DNA of 64,000 nucleotides from Glycine soja. Its lineage: Eukaryota; Streptophyta; Magnoliopsida; Fabales; Fabaceae. Numbering within the stretch: position 1 is the first letter of the stretch; the number at the start of each line of letters is the position of its first letter. Made by a program: the position numbers and the translations under genes. Under the pieces are notes generated by a model. That model searched no databases and was not told the DNA's origin. It saw only the letters and a program-made list of their open reading frames with translations. Positions 22,320 through 36,129 of the stretch are shown piece after piece. The stretch covers positions 42,891,522-42,955,521 of the forward strand of contig NC_041016.1 in assembly GCF_004193775.1 (NCBI RefSeq), written 5' to 3'.

Positions 22320-25005
22320 CCCAATGCTTAGTTTTTAATAATTTATGTTTTTGTTCACATGTGAATGTCAAATCTCAAAAAAATAGATTTTTGTAATCAA
22401 TATTCTCACCAAAGGTTTCCTCTAATTCTTTCAGACAAAATGCATGGAGAAATCGGTACCAATTCTGCAAATTAAGTGACGGTGAATGACGAGAGAGAAA
22501 AGAGAAACCGGGGGGAGAGGGGAGAGGAGAGAGGTGAGAGAAAATAATTTTTCTTTTTTGAATAATCAGATTGCAATTTTTTTCTGGAAAATAATCCGAT
22601 TGCAATTACTCTAATGTTCCTAAATTATATTTCTATTTATTAAAACAAAAGAGACAAATGATTTTTTGTCCTAAAATTTTGGAGTAAAATTATAACACAT
22701 GGCCACCAGTTAGCAATTTCTATATAAAATATAGATATACACCGGATCAATGAATGATCAGTATCTTATCAAAGTGGGCAGTCAGATTGGTTTTTACAAT
22801 ATTGCTTATAGTAAAATAAAAATTCTATTATTAAAGAAAGATAATTTTTTACTCTACTCTTATTTTATGGTATTGCTATTTGTTATGCTGCTTTATATCT
22901 ACTAAGCTTACACTATTGAACATTGAATAACTATCATGAAAATTCAGAAGAGATAGAAAAAAATAATTGTTAAAATTAAAGTTCTTGAATAGAAATCAAA
23001 AGGTAAGAAATATATATATATATATATATATAATTAAAGATTTCGATTTATTTTAAAAATAAATATTTTAATTGCAAAAAGTATGAAAATAGAATTTAAT
23101 TTATATGCATAGTTAGCGTGAAATACTTTTACATATTTATTCAAATAGGAATTTACTATATCATTGCATCAATGAATAGGATACTATAAAAAAAAATTAT
23201 TAAATGAAAAAAATTATATCATTGCTCAAACCCACTTAATGTTAGTTATAATTGATATAATTGATTTTAACTAATCTAAATGAAAAATTTATTAAATACT
23301 GTTTATGACATTTTTAAATTTCTAATATTACGATAATATTATTTTCTTCACAAAAGCTTTTACTTTTAATTCTTTAAAATCAGCGCTAACCAACGATGAC
23401 AAGTTGGCAACCTTTCCTCCATGCAAAATAAGATTTTGTGTTTGTATGAGATAAAAGTTATTCTTTACAATTAACATTACGGCAAAAAATATTATTTTAA
23501 ACAATATTCTCTAAAAACGTATTTTTTTAGAATAACATACATGCATCATGGAAAAACTAAATAGTTGAGCAATAAACGTACCAATGATTATCTCAACTAC
23601 AAGAAAGAACTTTATGATAATTAATATGGGGCCTCGCCACCCATCAATGTACTCTTAGAGTTATTGTTACTTTAGTAGGTGAGGATGTTATTGATTGTGA
23701 ACCAACATTGAGTTATTTACACAGAAAAATAAAAAAAATAATGGAAAATCAAACAATTATATAATATTAGCCTTATGTAACACGTTGGGATTATTTTGCT
23801 GGTATGTTCACAAAAAAGTAACTATAAATGGACCAAAACAGTTGAGAAATATTCAAATACCTAAAAAAGTCCGTATGGATCAAAACAGTTGAAAAATATT
23901 CAAATACCTAAAAGAGTCCGTAGTTATATCCAAGTAATAATGTTTGGAATTAAATATTAAAGAATCCTTTGACCTTTTTAACTCTCTTCTGCCCTTTTTT
24001 CTTTCTTTCTTTTTCCTCCTTTTGATGACAACCTTTCAATCTGTAAAGGGTCATATGTATTTGGCTTCTTCTAAACTAATTTGCTTGGCTATCCAAATAA
24101 AAAAGAAAACATTTATGTATTTAAATACTTAAAAGATTTTACGTTGGACAAACGAAAGTTGGATTCATCATAAGAGACTAATCCTTCGAGTTGAGAGAAC
24201 ATATTTAATATCCTACCTTATCATAATAACCTAGCTTGTATCCTGTTGTAGACACTAGACAATACCTGAGAAACACCAAAACAAAGTTAATATGTCTAAT
24301 CTTATTGGTTACTTTTAGAATATTTTTCTCAAATTATGTCACTTTAGAATATGAAAGAAATTTTTTTTCTTCAATAATACCCTGACCCTCGAGAAATAAT
24401 TTCACTAGTACATATATATAATTGTTCTTTTTTCTTTTATATAGAAACTATAATTGTACAATATAGTTAATAAGAGTATTTAATCAAATAAGACTATTTT
24501 ATCATGAAAATTAGTGCAATAAAGATGTGTATATTGCCTTAAACGACAAATAAAATGAGATGAGAGAAGCTATTAATGACCTAATTAGATTTAAATCTTT
24601 TAGATGTTTATATAATTTTCTAAATTTTAAAGCATATTTTATTTATTTAGAAAATAAGAAAATTTATTCACACAATAACAACCAATATGTATTACCAAGC
24701 GAATGGATCAATTGACGTGATGTTGTTTTAGTTTAATCAGTGATTTCGAATTCGATCAAGTTCTAAATATCAAATTGCGTTAAATATTTTGGGAGAGAGT
24801 TTTGTCACCCATAATAGTTTTATTCAACTCAAGCATGATTATCGCTAGTGATATTTGTGATCTACAAGAAAAAAGCTAATATGTTAATGGTGATGATTTT
24901 TTTGAGAAATTTATATTGAAACTTCATAAATTTTTTTCATTTGTAAGAATAAAACATAAGTACAAAAATTTATAATAATTCAAATATTTTACTCAACTAA
25001 ATAGG
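22320..25005. other. AT-rich intergenic DNA, no gene supported
   Basis: I see no exon chain or recognisable domain. A (TA)n tract lies at about 23008-23032. A short duplicated unit with CAGTTGAGAAATATTCAAATACCTAAA-type sequence occurs at about 23840-23920. Confidence 0.5.
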
Positions 25006-25039
25006 TTACACTACTACAAAAGCAGAATTCAACGTCAGT

Positions 25040-25735
25040 TAAAATGAGTATACTACGTCGGTTGAAGACCGTCGTTGTCTGCGACGACGTAATAAATGCA
25101 ATAGCTTTCAAAGACGGTCAAAGAAAACCGTCGTAGACATTATAGAATTCTAAGACGGGCTGCCGGATAGCCTCGTCTTAGAACTTACGAGAGACTACGA
25201 CGGACATGGGGACAACACCGTCGTAAACATAATCTTGTTCTACGACGGTTGTATCCTACGGACCGTCGTAGAATGGTCCACAATTCTAACACGACTGCCG
25301 GACAGCCCCGTCGTAGAAGTAACGAAAGACTACGACAGCCATGGGGACAACACCGTCGTAGACATAATCTTGTTCTACGACGGTTGTCTCCTGAGAACCA
25401 TCGTAGAATGGTCCTATTACTACTACGGTGTTTTGTTGCGGACGACCGTCGTAAGAGACGGTGTTAATACTACTACGGTCACGATACAGCACCGTCGTTG
25501 ACATAAACGTGTTCTACGACGGTTGTATCCTAAGGACCATCGTAGAATTTTCTTAATACTACTACGGTCTTCTGTTGCCGACGACCGTCGTAAGAGAGGG
25601 TCCTAATACTACTACGGTTTGCTGAGTATGATCGTCGTAGAAATGTGCTGGTTCTACGATGGTCGTGTCCGTAGAACCATCGTGGAATGTATTTTTTTTA
25701 AAACAGCAAATTGTGCAGTAAAAATGTGCTGGTTC
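25040..25735. repeat. Left subterminal repeat array of the large CACTA element
   Basis: More than 20 copies, in both orientations, of CTACGACGGT / ACCGTCGTAG and close variants. In En/Spm elements such arrays bind the accessory transposition protein. A larger unit containing TACGACGG-CATGGGGACAACACCGTCGTA is itself duplicated (25196-25255 and 25328-25390). Confidence 0.85.
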
Positions 25736-26603
25736 TACGGTTTTTTTTTTAAAACCCAAGCCTTGTGGATGGCTGTTCAGGATATAGTACGTGCACATTG
25801 TCCTATAATTGGAACCTGATCATAATAATCGGGAGAAATATACATTTAATTAGTCAAATTTAATAATAAGAGCACATAATTAAGGAATAAAAAGATGATA
25901 TAAGCACTTTGAAAATCCTAAAAGCAGATGAAAATGCTTCTTAGAAGGATACATGCATGATAATGTCTGTTTATTTTAAAGTCATTAAATTAAGACACAG
26001 AGCTTAATTAAGGATCCCTAATGACTCAACCATTTTTCCATTGAACTGATTACCTTGTAATAAGATCTATTGAAGGTCACAGCTTGGTTGATGTGTCCCC
26101 CTGTAGCAACAACAACAAACAAACCCAATAGATCATAGACTTAAGATGGTAATTTAGAGGAACAACAAAGTCACCACCACCCTGATGGTAATTTCAGCTC
26201 ACCTGCAGGTTTAAACAAAGGAGGTGGGGGTACCTCCTTGTAGTCCTTGTCACCACCACCCTGAGCAGAAGTTACCTAGCTGGGTTTAAAGTCAGCAATT
26301 CTAGCAGTAAAAGTTAATGACACGACAACATTATGATAGACAATTAAGTACAAGCAAAAAAGTTAGTTATCAAATGTTAAGTGAAACAAAAAGCAGAGAG
26401 AAAATTAATTTCAATATACAACTCAAGCATTAACTGAAACAATGTACTGTTCAAGGCACACGGCCACATTGAAGGGCTGGATAGGAAATTGTTCAAGCTG
26501 AGAGAAAATTAAATTCAATATACAACTCAAGTTATCTAAACAATGTACTGTTCTCAGTAGAGAAATAAAATTCTGGCGGAAACGAAAATTGTTCCTAAGT
26601 TAT

Positions 26604-29600
26604 CTAATTTTTTCTTGGTTCGCATTTCTTCATTTGGATAAAATATGCCGCCCATTTATGCCGGAGTGTGGTCATGGTCTCTTCTGTTAGCGCTGATCGA
26701 TCAGAAAACCACTGCACATGTATATATGAATTTAGTAAGGACCTTGGCATCAGGTAAAAACTAGTGACGTCTAATTACATTAACAAGTAAATCAATAATC
26801 AGAAACATACGTGAATCCAGTAATCCTTCAATCCACCACTTACGATGCACCATATCCATTGCATAACATAGTATCCACACTCGTAATTTCCGGTTTAAAC
26901 ATGACTCTACACGACATACGCACACACATTACGTTGTGAATTCAGTCAACGCAAACAGAAATGACATCCATATGGCATTTAGAATTTAAATAAACATGTA
27001 CCTTTGCTTCAATCCACTGAGGCCCATGCTGAGGTGGCTTTCCCTCTGCAGTTTTGGTGACTGATTTCATTGCACTATTTTCAAAATAGAAACAAAGCAT
27101 TACGATCATTGGTGGTTTGCTGTAGGAGTGCATTATGTCATTGAGGCACGGTAGAGGCAACACTAACCTGTTTACTGCACCCTTGATGGCAACATCCGGC
27201 TTCTTTCGCAAAGAACAAAACCAAACCACTAGATTGTCGCCTGGGCACAATACAACAAGCTGCCAATGGGCCCTGAATAGGTAAAGATACTTCATTAAGT
27301 CAATATGTTAAACATTACCGTACTTGACCAACATTATTTGCTCAACTTACTGGTTTAAATAAGGTGCTATGTAAATTTGTTTTCCTGCTTCCTTCAACCA
27401 CCTTCCAATGTAATTTTCACACTCTTGACGTCTACTGCTTGCATTGTGGATACACTGAGGTTCAAGGAACCCATACAATGCTCCATAACCAATGCTCGCA
27501 CTCCAATCATGAATAAACCTATGTAAAACATTTTTTCATAAAAGTTGTTAATAGGTTATTTAAACTAGCTAACTCAATTGTACAGTGTACAAATGTTTGA
27601 GCTAATATGGGTATACACTTACATAAGCCATAGCAGTAGAATGGAGATGTTTAAACACTTGTCTCCTAATATTATCTCGCTCACATCAGCGTGTATGATG
27701 AAGAAGCCATCTTTGACATTATTGATCCCAAATTTAGCACCATCCCATGACACCTCAACGGGCCTTTGGTAAATGTCGAACAAGTTCTTCACCAACTCTC
27801 CCAATGGATCAATAACCTCAGCTACCTTTTCCTCCTCAACAGTCTTCAATGGTGAGCTCACATCCTTCTCTGCTTCCTACAAGAGTACAAAACATTTAAA
27901 AAAGACTTACGTAAGTAACCATTTTAAATTATAGGAATTAATGTTACAATCCATTAAACATGTTATTTCCTCAGGCAAGATGGGTTTGACCAAATGTGTT
28001 GGCCATGGAACAAAACTACCTAAAGCTTCTTTGACAAACTTTATTTCTGATGTAGGGATTGGAACCTCCGCATCACCAAAAATAACTTCCACCATACTCA
28101 CGGGAACAACATCATCAGCATAGGGCACATTGTGGATGGTGCCAAAACTGTCGCACTGTTTGCCCACTGCCACTAATTTGTTGGAGTTCTCGGCAGTTAC
28201 ATGCAGCCCGACGTTGTCACCATTCAACTTAGAGGGTTTTTTAGCTAATGCATTTGTCTCTGTTGCTGCACAGCTTCCCTTCGTGCTTACCCTTGCTGCT
28301 AATACTTGTATATCATTTGGCTGAAGTGGGGCTGAATGTTGTGATGCAATTTGTGACAACTCCAACTTGATAGCTTCTTGTATTTGTCCTTTAAATGTGT
28401 CCATAGTGCGCTGTTTTTCCTCTTCTACCCTCCTCATCCACACCTCCTCTCTTTTAATGTTTTCTTGTTCAACCTGTCTTTGCCATTCTTCTTTTAGGTT
28501 ACCAATTATATCAGCCAACTGTTCTACAGTGATGTTTGATGAAGTGGTAGACCGACGCGATGCTGGACCAAAGTACTGCATAATTGTAACCCCTATCCCA
28601 GCCCCACGTACACGACCAGGATGCTCCGGTCTTCCAATAGCCATGTTCAAAATATCATCACGTCCCGAAGGCACAATGCTGCCCTGCCTGCTTTGCTCTT
28701 CCAAAGAGTCCTGTTCATATAACACAAAACAAGATCAAGGCATAAAGGAAGTTGTCATTGAAGTATTTGATTTGTTTGTCAGTAACAATTAATGATAATA
28801 GTTGCTTACAATTTTGTCAGCAATTTCTTTGGCGGCTTGAGATGTCATCTGGCCATATTGTTTTGTGCGTGCACTCTTCCATTTCTCGTGTCTAGAAATT
28901 GGTGATGGTGGGAGGTACAATGAAGGGTCCTCAGTAAATGCTGCTTGTTCTTCTCGTATCTTCCTTTTTTCAGCCATTAATTTTTTTTCTAGCAGCTCAT
29001 AGCCTCCCCTAGACAATAAGTGCAGAGAGTCATTGTACATTAATGATGCAAAACATGTATTCCAAGGAAAAGCATGAACAGTTTGTAAGATACTCAAAAC
29101 ATTAAAACTGGAAATAACCTGCCAGGTAGGGGTTTGCCTCATTTTTGCAAACTCGGCCCAATCTTTTTCATTAATGCCATATTTAACCAAAGGCTCATCT
29201 TTTGCTTGGCCGTCAGTGTTACCATACACATATTTTGTTGTCAACGCCAACTTAAATTGCCTCCAACGCGTTGCCACAGTTGACATCACCTTCTTTTTAG
29301 CATTATCACCCTCGGGGATGTCGAATTTTGCCTACAAAACATGTGTGTCAAACTAAAAAGCATAAACATGAATGTGTGTAACAAATATTAAATGACCAGC
29401 ATGAAGGACTTACCAATATGTTATCCCATATCATGTTCTTCAGTGTTTCAGGTACATCATTCCAGCTAGCGTGAACAATTGGAATCTTGTCTCGTGCCAC
29501 AACTCCAAGGTAACTGTGAAACTGATCCTTATGAGGTCCAGATCCTGTACCAGTCGCTGGATTCACATTGACTGTTGCCCTTGCTTGCTCCAATGTTCTT

Positions 29601-29698
29601 GTTGTCAACCTTCTTAGCCGAGTGGCTTGTCTAGTTTTCCTAGACGTCCCATCAGAAGGAATCTCGGCCTGTGTGGGAGATGGAGGGGGTGTCGTCAT
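26604..29698 (-). pseudogene. Second CACTA gene: En/Spm transposase-associated protein with C-terminal Ulp1-like peptidase
   Basis: An exon chain can be followed with GT/AG borders: 29698-29414, 29331-28810, 28710-about 27950, 27876-27623, 27518-27351, 27272-27168, 27074-27002, 26906-26811, 26711-26604. The first exons have a PF03004-like region ([17 protein letters not shown]) and a [10 protein letters not shown] motif followed by [18 protein letters not shown]. The long third exon holds GRPEHPGRVRGAG and a Glu-rich coiled coil. The last exons form a C48 peptidase fold with AHWQLVVLCPGDN and the catalytic-Cys motif NYECGYYVMQW. A TAA at 26895-26897 precedes that motif, in place of a probable CAA. 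The splice at the end of the third exon is unresolved. Most junctions keep frame, so decay is recent. The usual active-site Asp after the His strand is not evident. Confidence 0.8.
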
Positions 29699-29699
29699 T

Positions 29700-32600
29700 C
29701 GAATGACCCTGCTGAAACAAAATACAGTCTTAAGTAGTCACCAAGTAACGATTACTGCACACAAATTCTTAGCATTGTTTGTCTATGCATTCAGTGGTTA
29801 TGCAACACTTATGATACACATAAACACAAACACACACATTGTTGCATTCGGAGACTAAAATGAAACCTATTCTGAAATTGAAAAGCATGTTTCTCAAAGA
29901 GGGTACAATGCAAATATGGTCCTGAAGATACAATGCCTAATGGTGTACTATATTTTATTTCATATTTGGTATTCGCATTGATTAAACTCCTCCTGTGTTT
30001 CTAATCATATGAAGTATGACTAACTGCATTTGGTTACCTTATTTGGCAAGCAGTTGAAAGAAAAGTGAATATAAACACACACATGAAAGAAAAGGCCACT
30101 AACAGCCAAACACCAGAGCAGATCTGAGCAAATCATCATTTGAATCTCATTTTCATTGTCAAAGTCAACAAGCCTAAGTGAATATAAACATGGACATGCC
30201 AGCATCAAATTTTTAATCAAAATTAGTAACTACATGATTCCTCTACAATACAAGCAGAAGTAGCCCTCTATCGAGGGAATCAAATAATGGAAACACAAGG
30301 AAAGAAATAACAACTGAAATTCTGCAGACTCACCAAATATCCCACTCCTCCCAAAATGTCTTTAGCTTAGTCAATTGTTTCCTGCCTCTCCTCCTTCATT
30401 CTTTTCCCCTTTTCTTCTTATTCTTAACCAATTCCCCACATTCACCTCTTTTTCCATGACTTTGTGCCATGTATGCAAGGTTCTTACAATTTGCAACCCT
30501 TTACAATCCAAATTTCTCTTCTGCATCTTATACACATTGTTCTCATAGTATTAGTTATATGAGGGTTCTGGTTAACAGCTCCTTCAGTAATCCATTCTCT
30601 AAATTGCAATAATTTTAATTCGTCATCAGATATCAATTTATTAAATCAGACTTGGATTCAGTTTTCTTTGATTTCTTTTTACTGTCTGATCTTCTGGGCA
30701 TATGCTGTTAATTCTGTTATGAACTTTATTCCTTGCAGTTGGCCTAAATTGGTTTCCATGGTGCAAGCTCAAAGTCAACAGAATGGGGAATCAAGCACCC
30801 CAATAAATTGGATTTGTTATCATGACAAGTGTGTTTTTTGTTGGTGTTCAAGGATGGTGAAGTTAAATTCGAATAGCTAGGTGAATGAACAGTGAGATAA
30901 ATAATGTGTGTGCAAGTGTTAGTTATTGAACAAATAATTGAGTTCTGGAAGCTAAGTGTAATAAGTGGGAGAAAGATGCTTTATTACCAAAGGTATCTTC
31001 ATATTAGGGGAGGAACACACTGAAGAATAAAAAATTGTTCTGTATTCTACCTAAAGTGCTTCTTCTTGGAACACATTGAAGAAATTAAAAAAAAATTCTG
31101 TATTCTAGCAGTTGAAGCATTTAACTGTACACAGTGGTTTAGAGTGGGAATAGGATGAATCTTTATAATAGGTAGAAAAAGCCCATTAAATGTACTTAAA
31201 CTTTTAGAAGGGTTAGTGGGCAGTGAGAGAAAATCTTATAAATAGACTTTATATCCTCAAATTACCTTTTTCAACTTATAACTTGTGTCCCAAACTGACC
31301 TTCAATGCTATAAATACTCCAATGTTTTATAAAGTTTATATATATTTTTTTACTATCCTGTCTGTGGCTCCTTAACTTTTACACTCACTCACCTATTGTT
31401 TATTGGATTTATTACTGTATGGTTCAGGTGGACAGAGGTGTAACATCGAGTGAGGCTCTACTAAGGCATGACAAATGGCTTCAAAAGAAGGGAATAATGA
31501 ATTCCAACTTTCCTGTGGTTACATGGTCCAACTGGAATAAAGAATTCTACCTAAAGTGCTTCTTCTTGGAACATACTGAACAATAAAAAATTGTTCTGTA
31601 TTGTAGCAGTTTAAGCATTTAACTGACACACCTGTTTAGAGTGGGAATAGGATGAATTCCAAATTTTGACCAATGAAATGATTGTGTAGAAAAAGACTGC
31701 ATGAGGAAGCTGATAGCAGAAGGATTATCTAGAATCCTTGATTATTCTATTTTTCTTTCATTGTGAAACTGTGAATTGGCAAATAAATCACATCATACTC
31801 ATTGGCAAACACATAACTGGAAATAGTGGCTAATTTCTTTTAGAGGAGTGAAATTGTTTTCAAAAATGGAAATTGTAATAGTTGTAGGACTGGTGACTAG
31901 ATTATGATTTGGATTTCATCATTTGCAGAAAATAGAGCAACCTGTGTTTCCCCATGATGCACAGTTGTGAAATTTGACTGGATGATGAGGCAATAGTTAT
32001 GGTATGGTTGTATATAAGGTATTAGCAAACATTTCAAAATGCAAAATAGTCGTGCAGTCCTGTAAGTGGCAGTGGAAATTGTCATGGGAGTATGCTCTAT
32101 AGATCAATCCAGCATGATTTCACTTATGTATAAATATTACTAAACACATGATTTACCAAAGAGCAAAACATGTTTCCTATGGATGGGTGCTAGGTTTTGC
32201 CATCCCTGTTATTTCTGAGTTGAGTAAAAACTTTTTTTTACTCTTTCTGGTTTGAACTGTATACAATTTTTTTCTCAAGTTTTTCGCAAATTAATTAAGT
32301 TCTTATTTTTAAAAAAATATTAATTAAATTTGATCCATCTATCACATTTCTTTTACTTAAAATTTTGAATTAAACTCCCCACTATCAAACCATCCTTACC
32401 CACCAACATTTTACTCCAAACAGATTGCTACTTACAACAGAAACACATCCCACTATTCCTATAGATTCAATCACTATTTGATTTCAAGACCCAACCTTTT
32501 ATATAAACTATTTAACTAAATTTGTATAATAATTAATTCAATTACTTTTATATATGATAACTTCTATAGTAATGAATTCAATTTTAATTAAAAATGATAT

Positions 32601-33580
32601 TTATAATTTTATATGATATTTATTACTGTTAAAAAAAGACGTACATTGTATTTTACTTTAATTTAAAAAGGGATGATTTATATTATCATTAATTTCATTA
32701 GTTTAAAATAGTAACTTGTATCAATAATTAATTATAATTTTTTCTTAAAAGTTTAACAAGCCAAATACATATATTTGTTGTGTAAAAGAGAATATAAAAC
32801 TACACAAAAAAAAATAAAATTAACAAAATTATATTTATGTTATTAAAACATGTTTAACGGAAGTAAAAATATATATATAATGAAAACAATGAAATCATAT
32901 TTCTTGTTGTATAATTAGGGATAATTAGGGATCAAAGTTTTATTCAGGTATTTAACAAACTATAAAATGTGCTAAGCTAGATAACATTAGGGATAATTTT
33001 TTCTTAAATACTCCTGAATGTTGATCATGTGCTAAGCTAGATAACATTATGTTGCTTACAATGATTTTCCTTTAAAGTTTTGTTTATCTTCAAGGATTGA
33101 TTTGCAATTAATAAGTTTTGTTTATCTATTGTCAAAACTCTTTGACTCGTCTTTCAACTACAACAACCAAAACCTTTCTCACCAGGCAGGGATACTTACA
33201 TGAATCAAAAGAGGCCATAATGTTCTACTGTGAATCATGTCTATAAACAAACCATTGACCTCTAAATCGTTCTTAATGGTTTCACCTATATTTTTTTTCA
33301 GTCTCCCTCTATCGATAGAGATATCCTCCTATAGTTTATTCTCCTTACTTGGGCTTCTATAGGTTTTTTCCACACATGCCCAAATCACAAAAAGTGAAAT
33401 TCTACCATTTTTTCTGTGGTAGATGCTAGTGTAGCTTTCTCTATAATACAGTAATGGATTCATTCCTAATCCTATTTTGTCTTGTATGCCCACTCATCTA
33501 ATGCAACTTTTCATCTCTGCAACATTGATTTTATTCTCTAATGCAACTGTGATGGGTCAATAACCTTGCTACATATAGAA
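29700..33580. other. Gene-free interior of the CACTA element
   Basis: No coding sequence is supported; the C-terminal half of the transposase that would be expected to the left of 33580 is not recognisable. A block containing TTCTACCTAAAGTGCTTCTT and GAGTGGGAATAGGATGAAT occurs at 31045-31160 and again at 31543-31655. A unit with GTGCTAAGCTAGATAACATT occurs at 32969-32990 and 33029-33050. These may be parts of further captured DNA. Confidence 0.5.
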
Positions 33581-35578
33581 TTAAAGAAAAAAACACGAGC
33601 GAGTGAAGGCATTACGAACTTTTTCAGGAAAGATTCCACGAATGGCCACTGGTAAAAGTTGTTGCATTAGTACGTGGCAATCATGGGATTTCAGCCCAAT
33701 CAATTTCAATTCCTTAATTGACTCAAGCCTCTTCATATTTGAAGAGTATCCTTGAGGAACTTTGACATTTACTAGACAATGAAAGAAACTTTTTTTCTCA
33801 GCTATGGACATTGTGTAACATGCTGGGGGCAAATATGTCCTAGCACCTCGTAAAACTGGATGTAGTTGCTCCCGTAAACCCAACTCAACCAAATCCTGAC
33901 GAGATTTTACACCATCCATTGTCTTCCCCTTAATGTTAATGAGGGTGTCAATCAAACTATCACACACATTTTTCTCCACATGCATAACGTCCAAACAATG
34001 TTGAACATCCAGATTGCACCAATATCGGAGATCGAAGAATATTGACTTTTTTTTCCAAATGTTCTTCGCAGACATGTCCTTTTTTTGTGTCTTACCAAAG
34101 GTAGTTTCTATGTCTCTGACCCTTTAGTAAATATTATGTCCAGATAATGGTTCAGGCGCTATTTCAACCTCATTATCTCCATTAAACGCCTTCTTCAAAC
34201 GCCGATATGGGTGATTTCGGCTTAAAAATCTTTTGTGCCTTGTATAGACTGTCTTCTTCCCATGGGTTAGTTGGATGTAACAAGTATTTTTTTCACAAAT
34301 AGGACATGCATGGTGTCCTTTGACACTGTATCTACTCAAATTACCATAAGCGGGAAAATCGTTAATCGTACAGAAGAGCATTTCACGCAAGTTGAATGAC
34401 TATTTAGCATTTGCATCATACACTTCAACCCCATCAACCCACAGTTTGGTCAAGTCTTCTATCAAAGGAGCCAAGTACACGTCAATATCATTTCCGGGTT
34501 GTTTTGGACCAGCTATCATCATAGAGAGCAACATATATTTGCGCTTCATGGACAACCATGGAGGAAGGTTGTAAATCATTAATAATACCGGCCACGAACT
34601 ATGATTGGTGGTCAAGTTACCAAAGGAATTCATTCCATCTGAGGCAAGCGCAAGCCTTAGGTTTCTAGGCTCTTGTGCAAAAGATGGATACAAGGAGTCA
34701 AATGTCTTCCATTGTGTACAATCAGCGGGGTGTCTGATCATACCATCCATTCTTCTTTCATCTACATGTCACCTTAAGTATTTAGAATCCTGTACACTCG
34801 CAAACAACCGCTTCAACCTAGGTATTATTGGCAAATGCCAACAAACCTTTGCTGGACGACTACTAGCGGTGGCTGAACCTTCAGTACCTTCCCCATCGTT
34901 GCCCTTGTACCGTGAAAGTCCGCAAGTGGGGCAAAATTGCATATCCAGAAACTCATTTCTGTAGAGAAGGCAATCATTCGGACATGCATGGATTCTTTGG
35001 TACTCCAAGCCTACGGGACATAATATCTTTTTCGCCTCGTAGTGACTCTTCGGTAAGGTGTTATGTTCAGGAAACATATTTTTCAATAACAAAACCAACT
35101 CTGTGAAGCTTTTGTCACTCCACCCGAATCTGGCCTTTAGGTTAACCAAAGCTAGCATAGCTGATAACCTACTAAAGCTTTTGCATCCAACATACAATGG
35201 CGTCTGCGCATCTATTTGAAGAGCATCGTAAATATCTGCATGACATTCCCGAAAGCCCTCTTGCCCAAGATCACGTATCATGTCTTCCATGAGATCTCCG
35301 CTTTGTAGCTCAACCGGATGAGGTGGACATGTTGCTGTATGACCAACCAACTCACCATGCCATATCCACTTTGTGTACGTCGGGCTAAAGCCATCACATA
35401 TTAGATGCGATCTAATGTCATCCAACGAATGACGCCTCCCGTTGACACATTTAACACAACAGTAGAAAAAGTTGGCATCTGTGGTTGCTGAATGTATTTG
35501 GGCAAATGACAAAAACTCTTCAACCCCATGTTGATATGCTTCACTTTTGCGAGGTGCTGTAATCCAAGATCGGTCCAT
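33581..35578 (-). pseudogene. CACTA transposase (Tnp2/TNPD), three in-frame stops and truncated
   Basis: The frame opens with ATG at 35578. Residues 1-80 form the transposase-associated domain (SWITAPRKSEAYQHGVEEFL, then CCVKC and the HLICDGFSPTYTKW motif). The transposase_21 domain follows, with LASDGMNSFGN, PPWLSMKRKYMLLSMMIAGP, PGNDIDVYLAPLIEDL and HCLDVMHVEKNV, which carry acidic residues conserved in the catalytic core. Three nonsense codons interrupt the same frame: TGA 34769-34771 (Trp in relatives), TAG 34400-34402 and TAA 34124-34126 (both at expected Glu). Near 33590 an extra T in a T-run shifts the frame, and the match ends near 33540. Intact versions cut the element at its TIRs. 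Enough is preserved for a sure family call. Confidence 0.9.
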
Positions 35579-36129
35579 GCTCAGTGTTGTCTAATACAAA
35601 GCACGATGATGGGAGGCAGAACAACAAATGTTGTATATGAGATAAGAAGCTGCAATTCCTTCTTTGCAATCACAACTTTCCTAAGCCAAATGAACAAACA
35701 AACAAGGAAATTTAACAAATGGAGAAAAGGTTTAAGAATAAGAATGTGCAAGCAGATGTTTGGACTTAATGGAAAAGAACATGGTAAGGAAGAATGAACT
35801 TATAATAGGGGAATGAGGTCCATAACATCAACTTGATATCAGATGAAAAGAAGAGAGGGACGGGGGAAATTTAAGCCAAAAAGGAGAAAGAGAGGAAATG
35901 GATCTACCATATTTAGATTTTGTAATGGATTGGAATCAGAATATACAGTTTATTATCATGACAATAACAACAAAAACAACAAAAGCCTTATCTCACTAGG
36001 TAAAGTCAGCTACATTAACTACAAAACATCTTTAATCTTGATTAAAGACCAAATCTTTAGAGATATTAGGCCTTATATTGATGATCTAATTATAGAACTT
36101 AATTAGGTTAAATATTTATAGATATTAGA
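35579..36129. other. Spacer upstream of the transposase gene, possible divergent promoter region
   Basis: No coding sequence is supported. It lies between the start of the transposase gene (minus) and the captured kinase (plus). A unit containing AGATATTAG-CCTTATATT occurs at 36060-36080 and 36119-36139, next to the start of the captured sequence. Confidence 0.4.

Noticed and set aside
22375..22605. Short minus-strand frame (FSHLSPLPSPPGFSFLSRHS) as a gene start
   Set aside because: No domain, no continuation across a plausible splice site and low-complexity composition.
25235..25504. Overlapping open frames of 70-90 codons
   Set aside because: They result from the periodic CTACGACGGT subterminal repeats of the CACTA element, which avoid stops in several frames.
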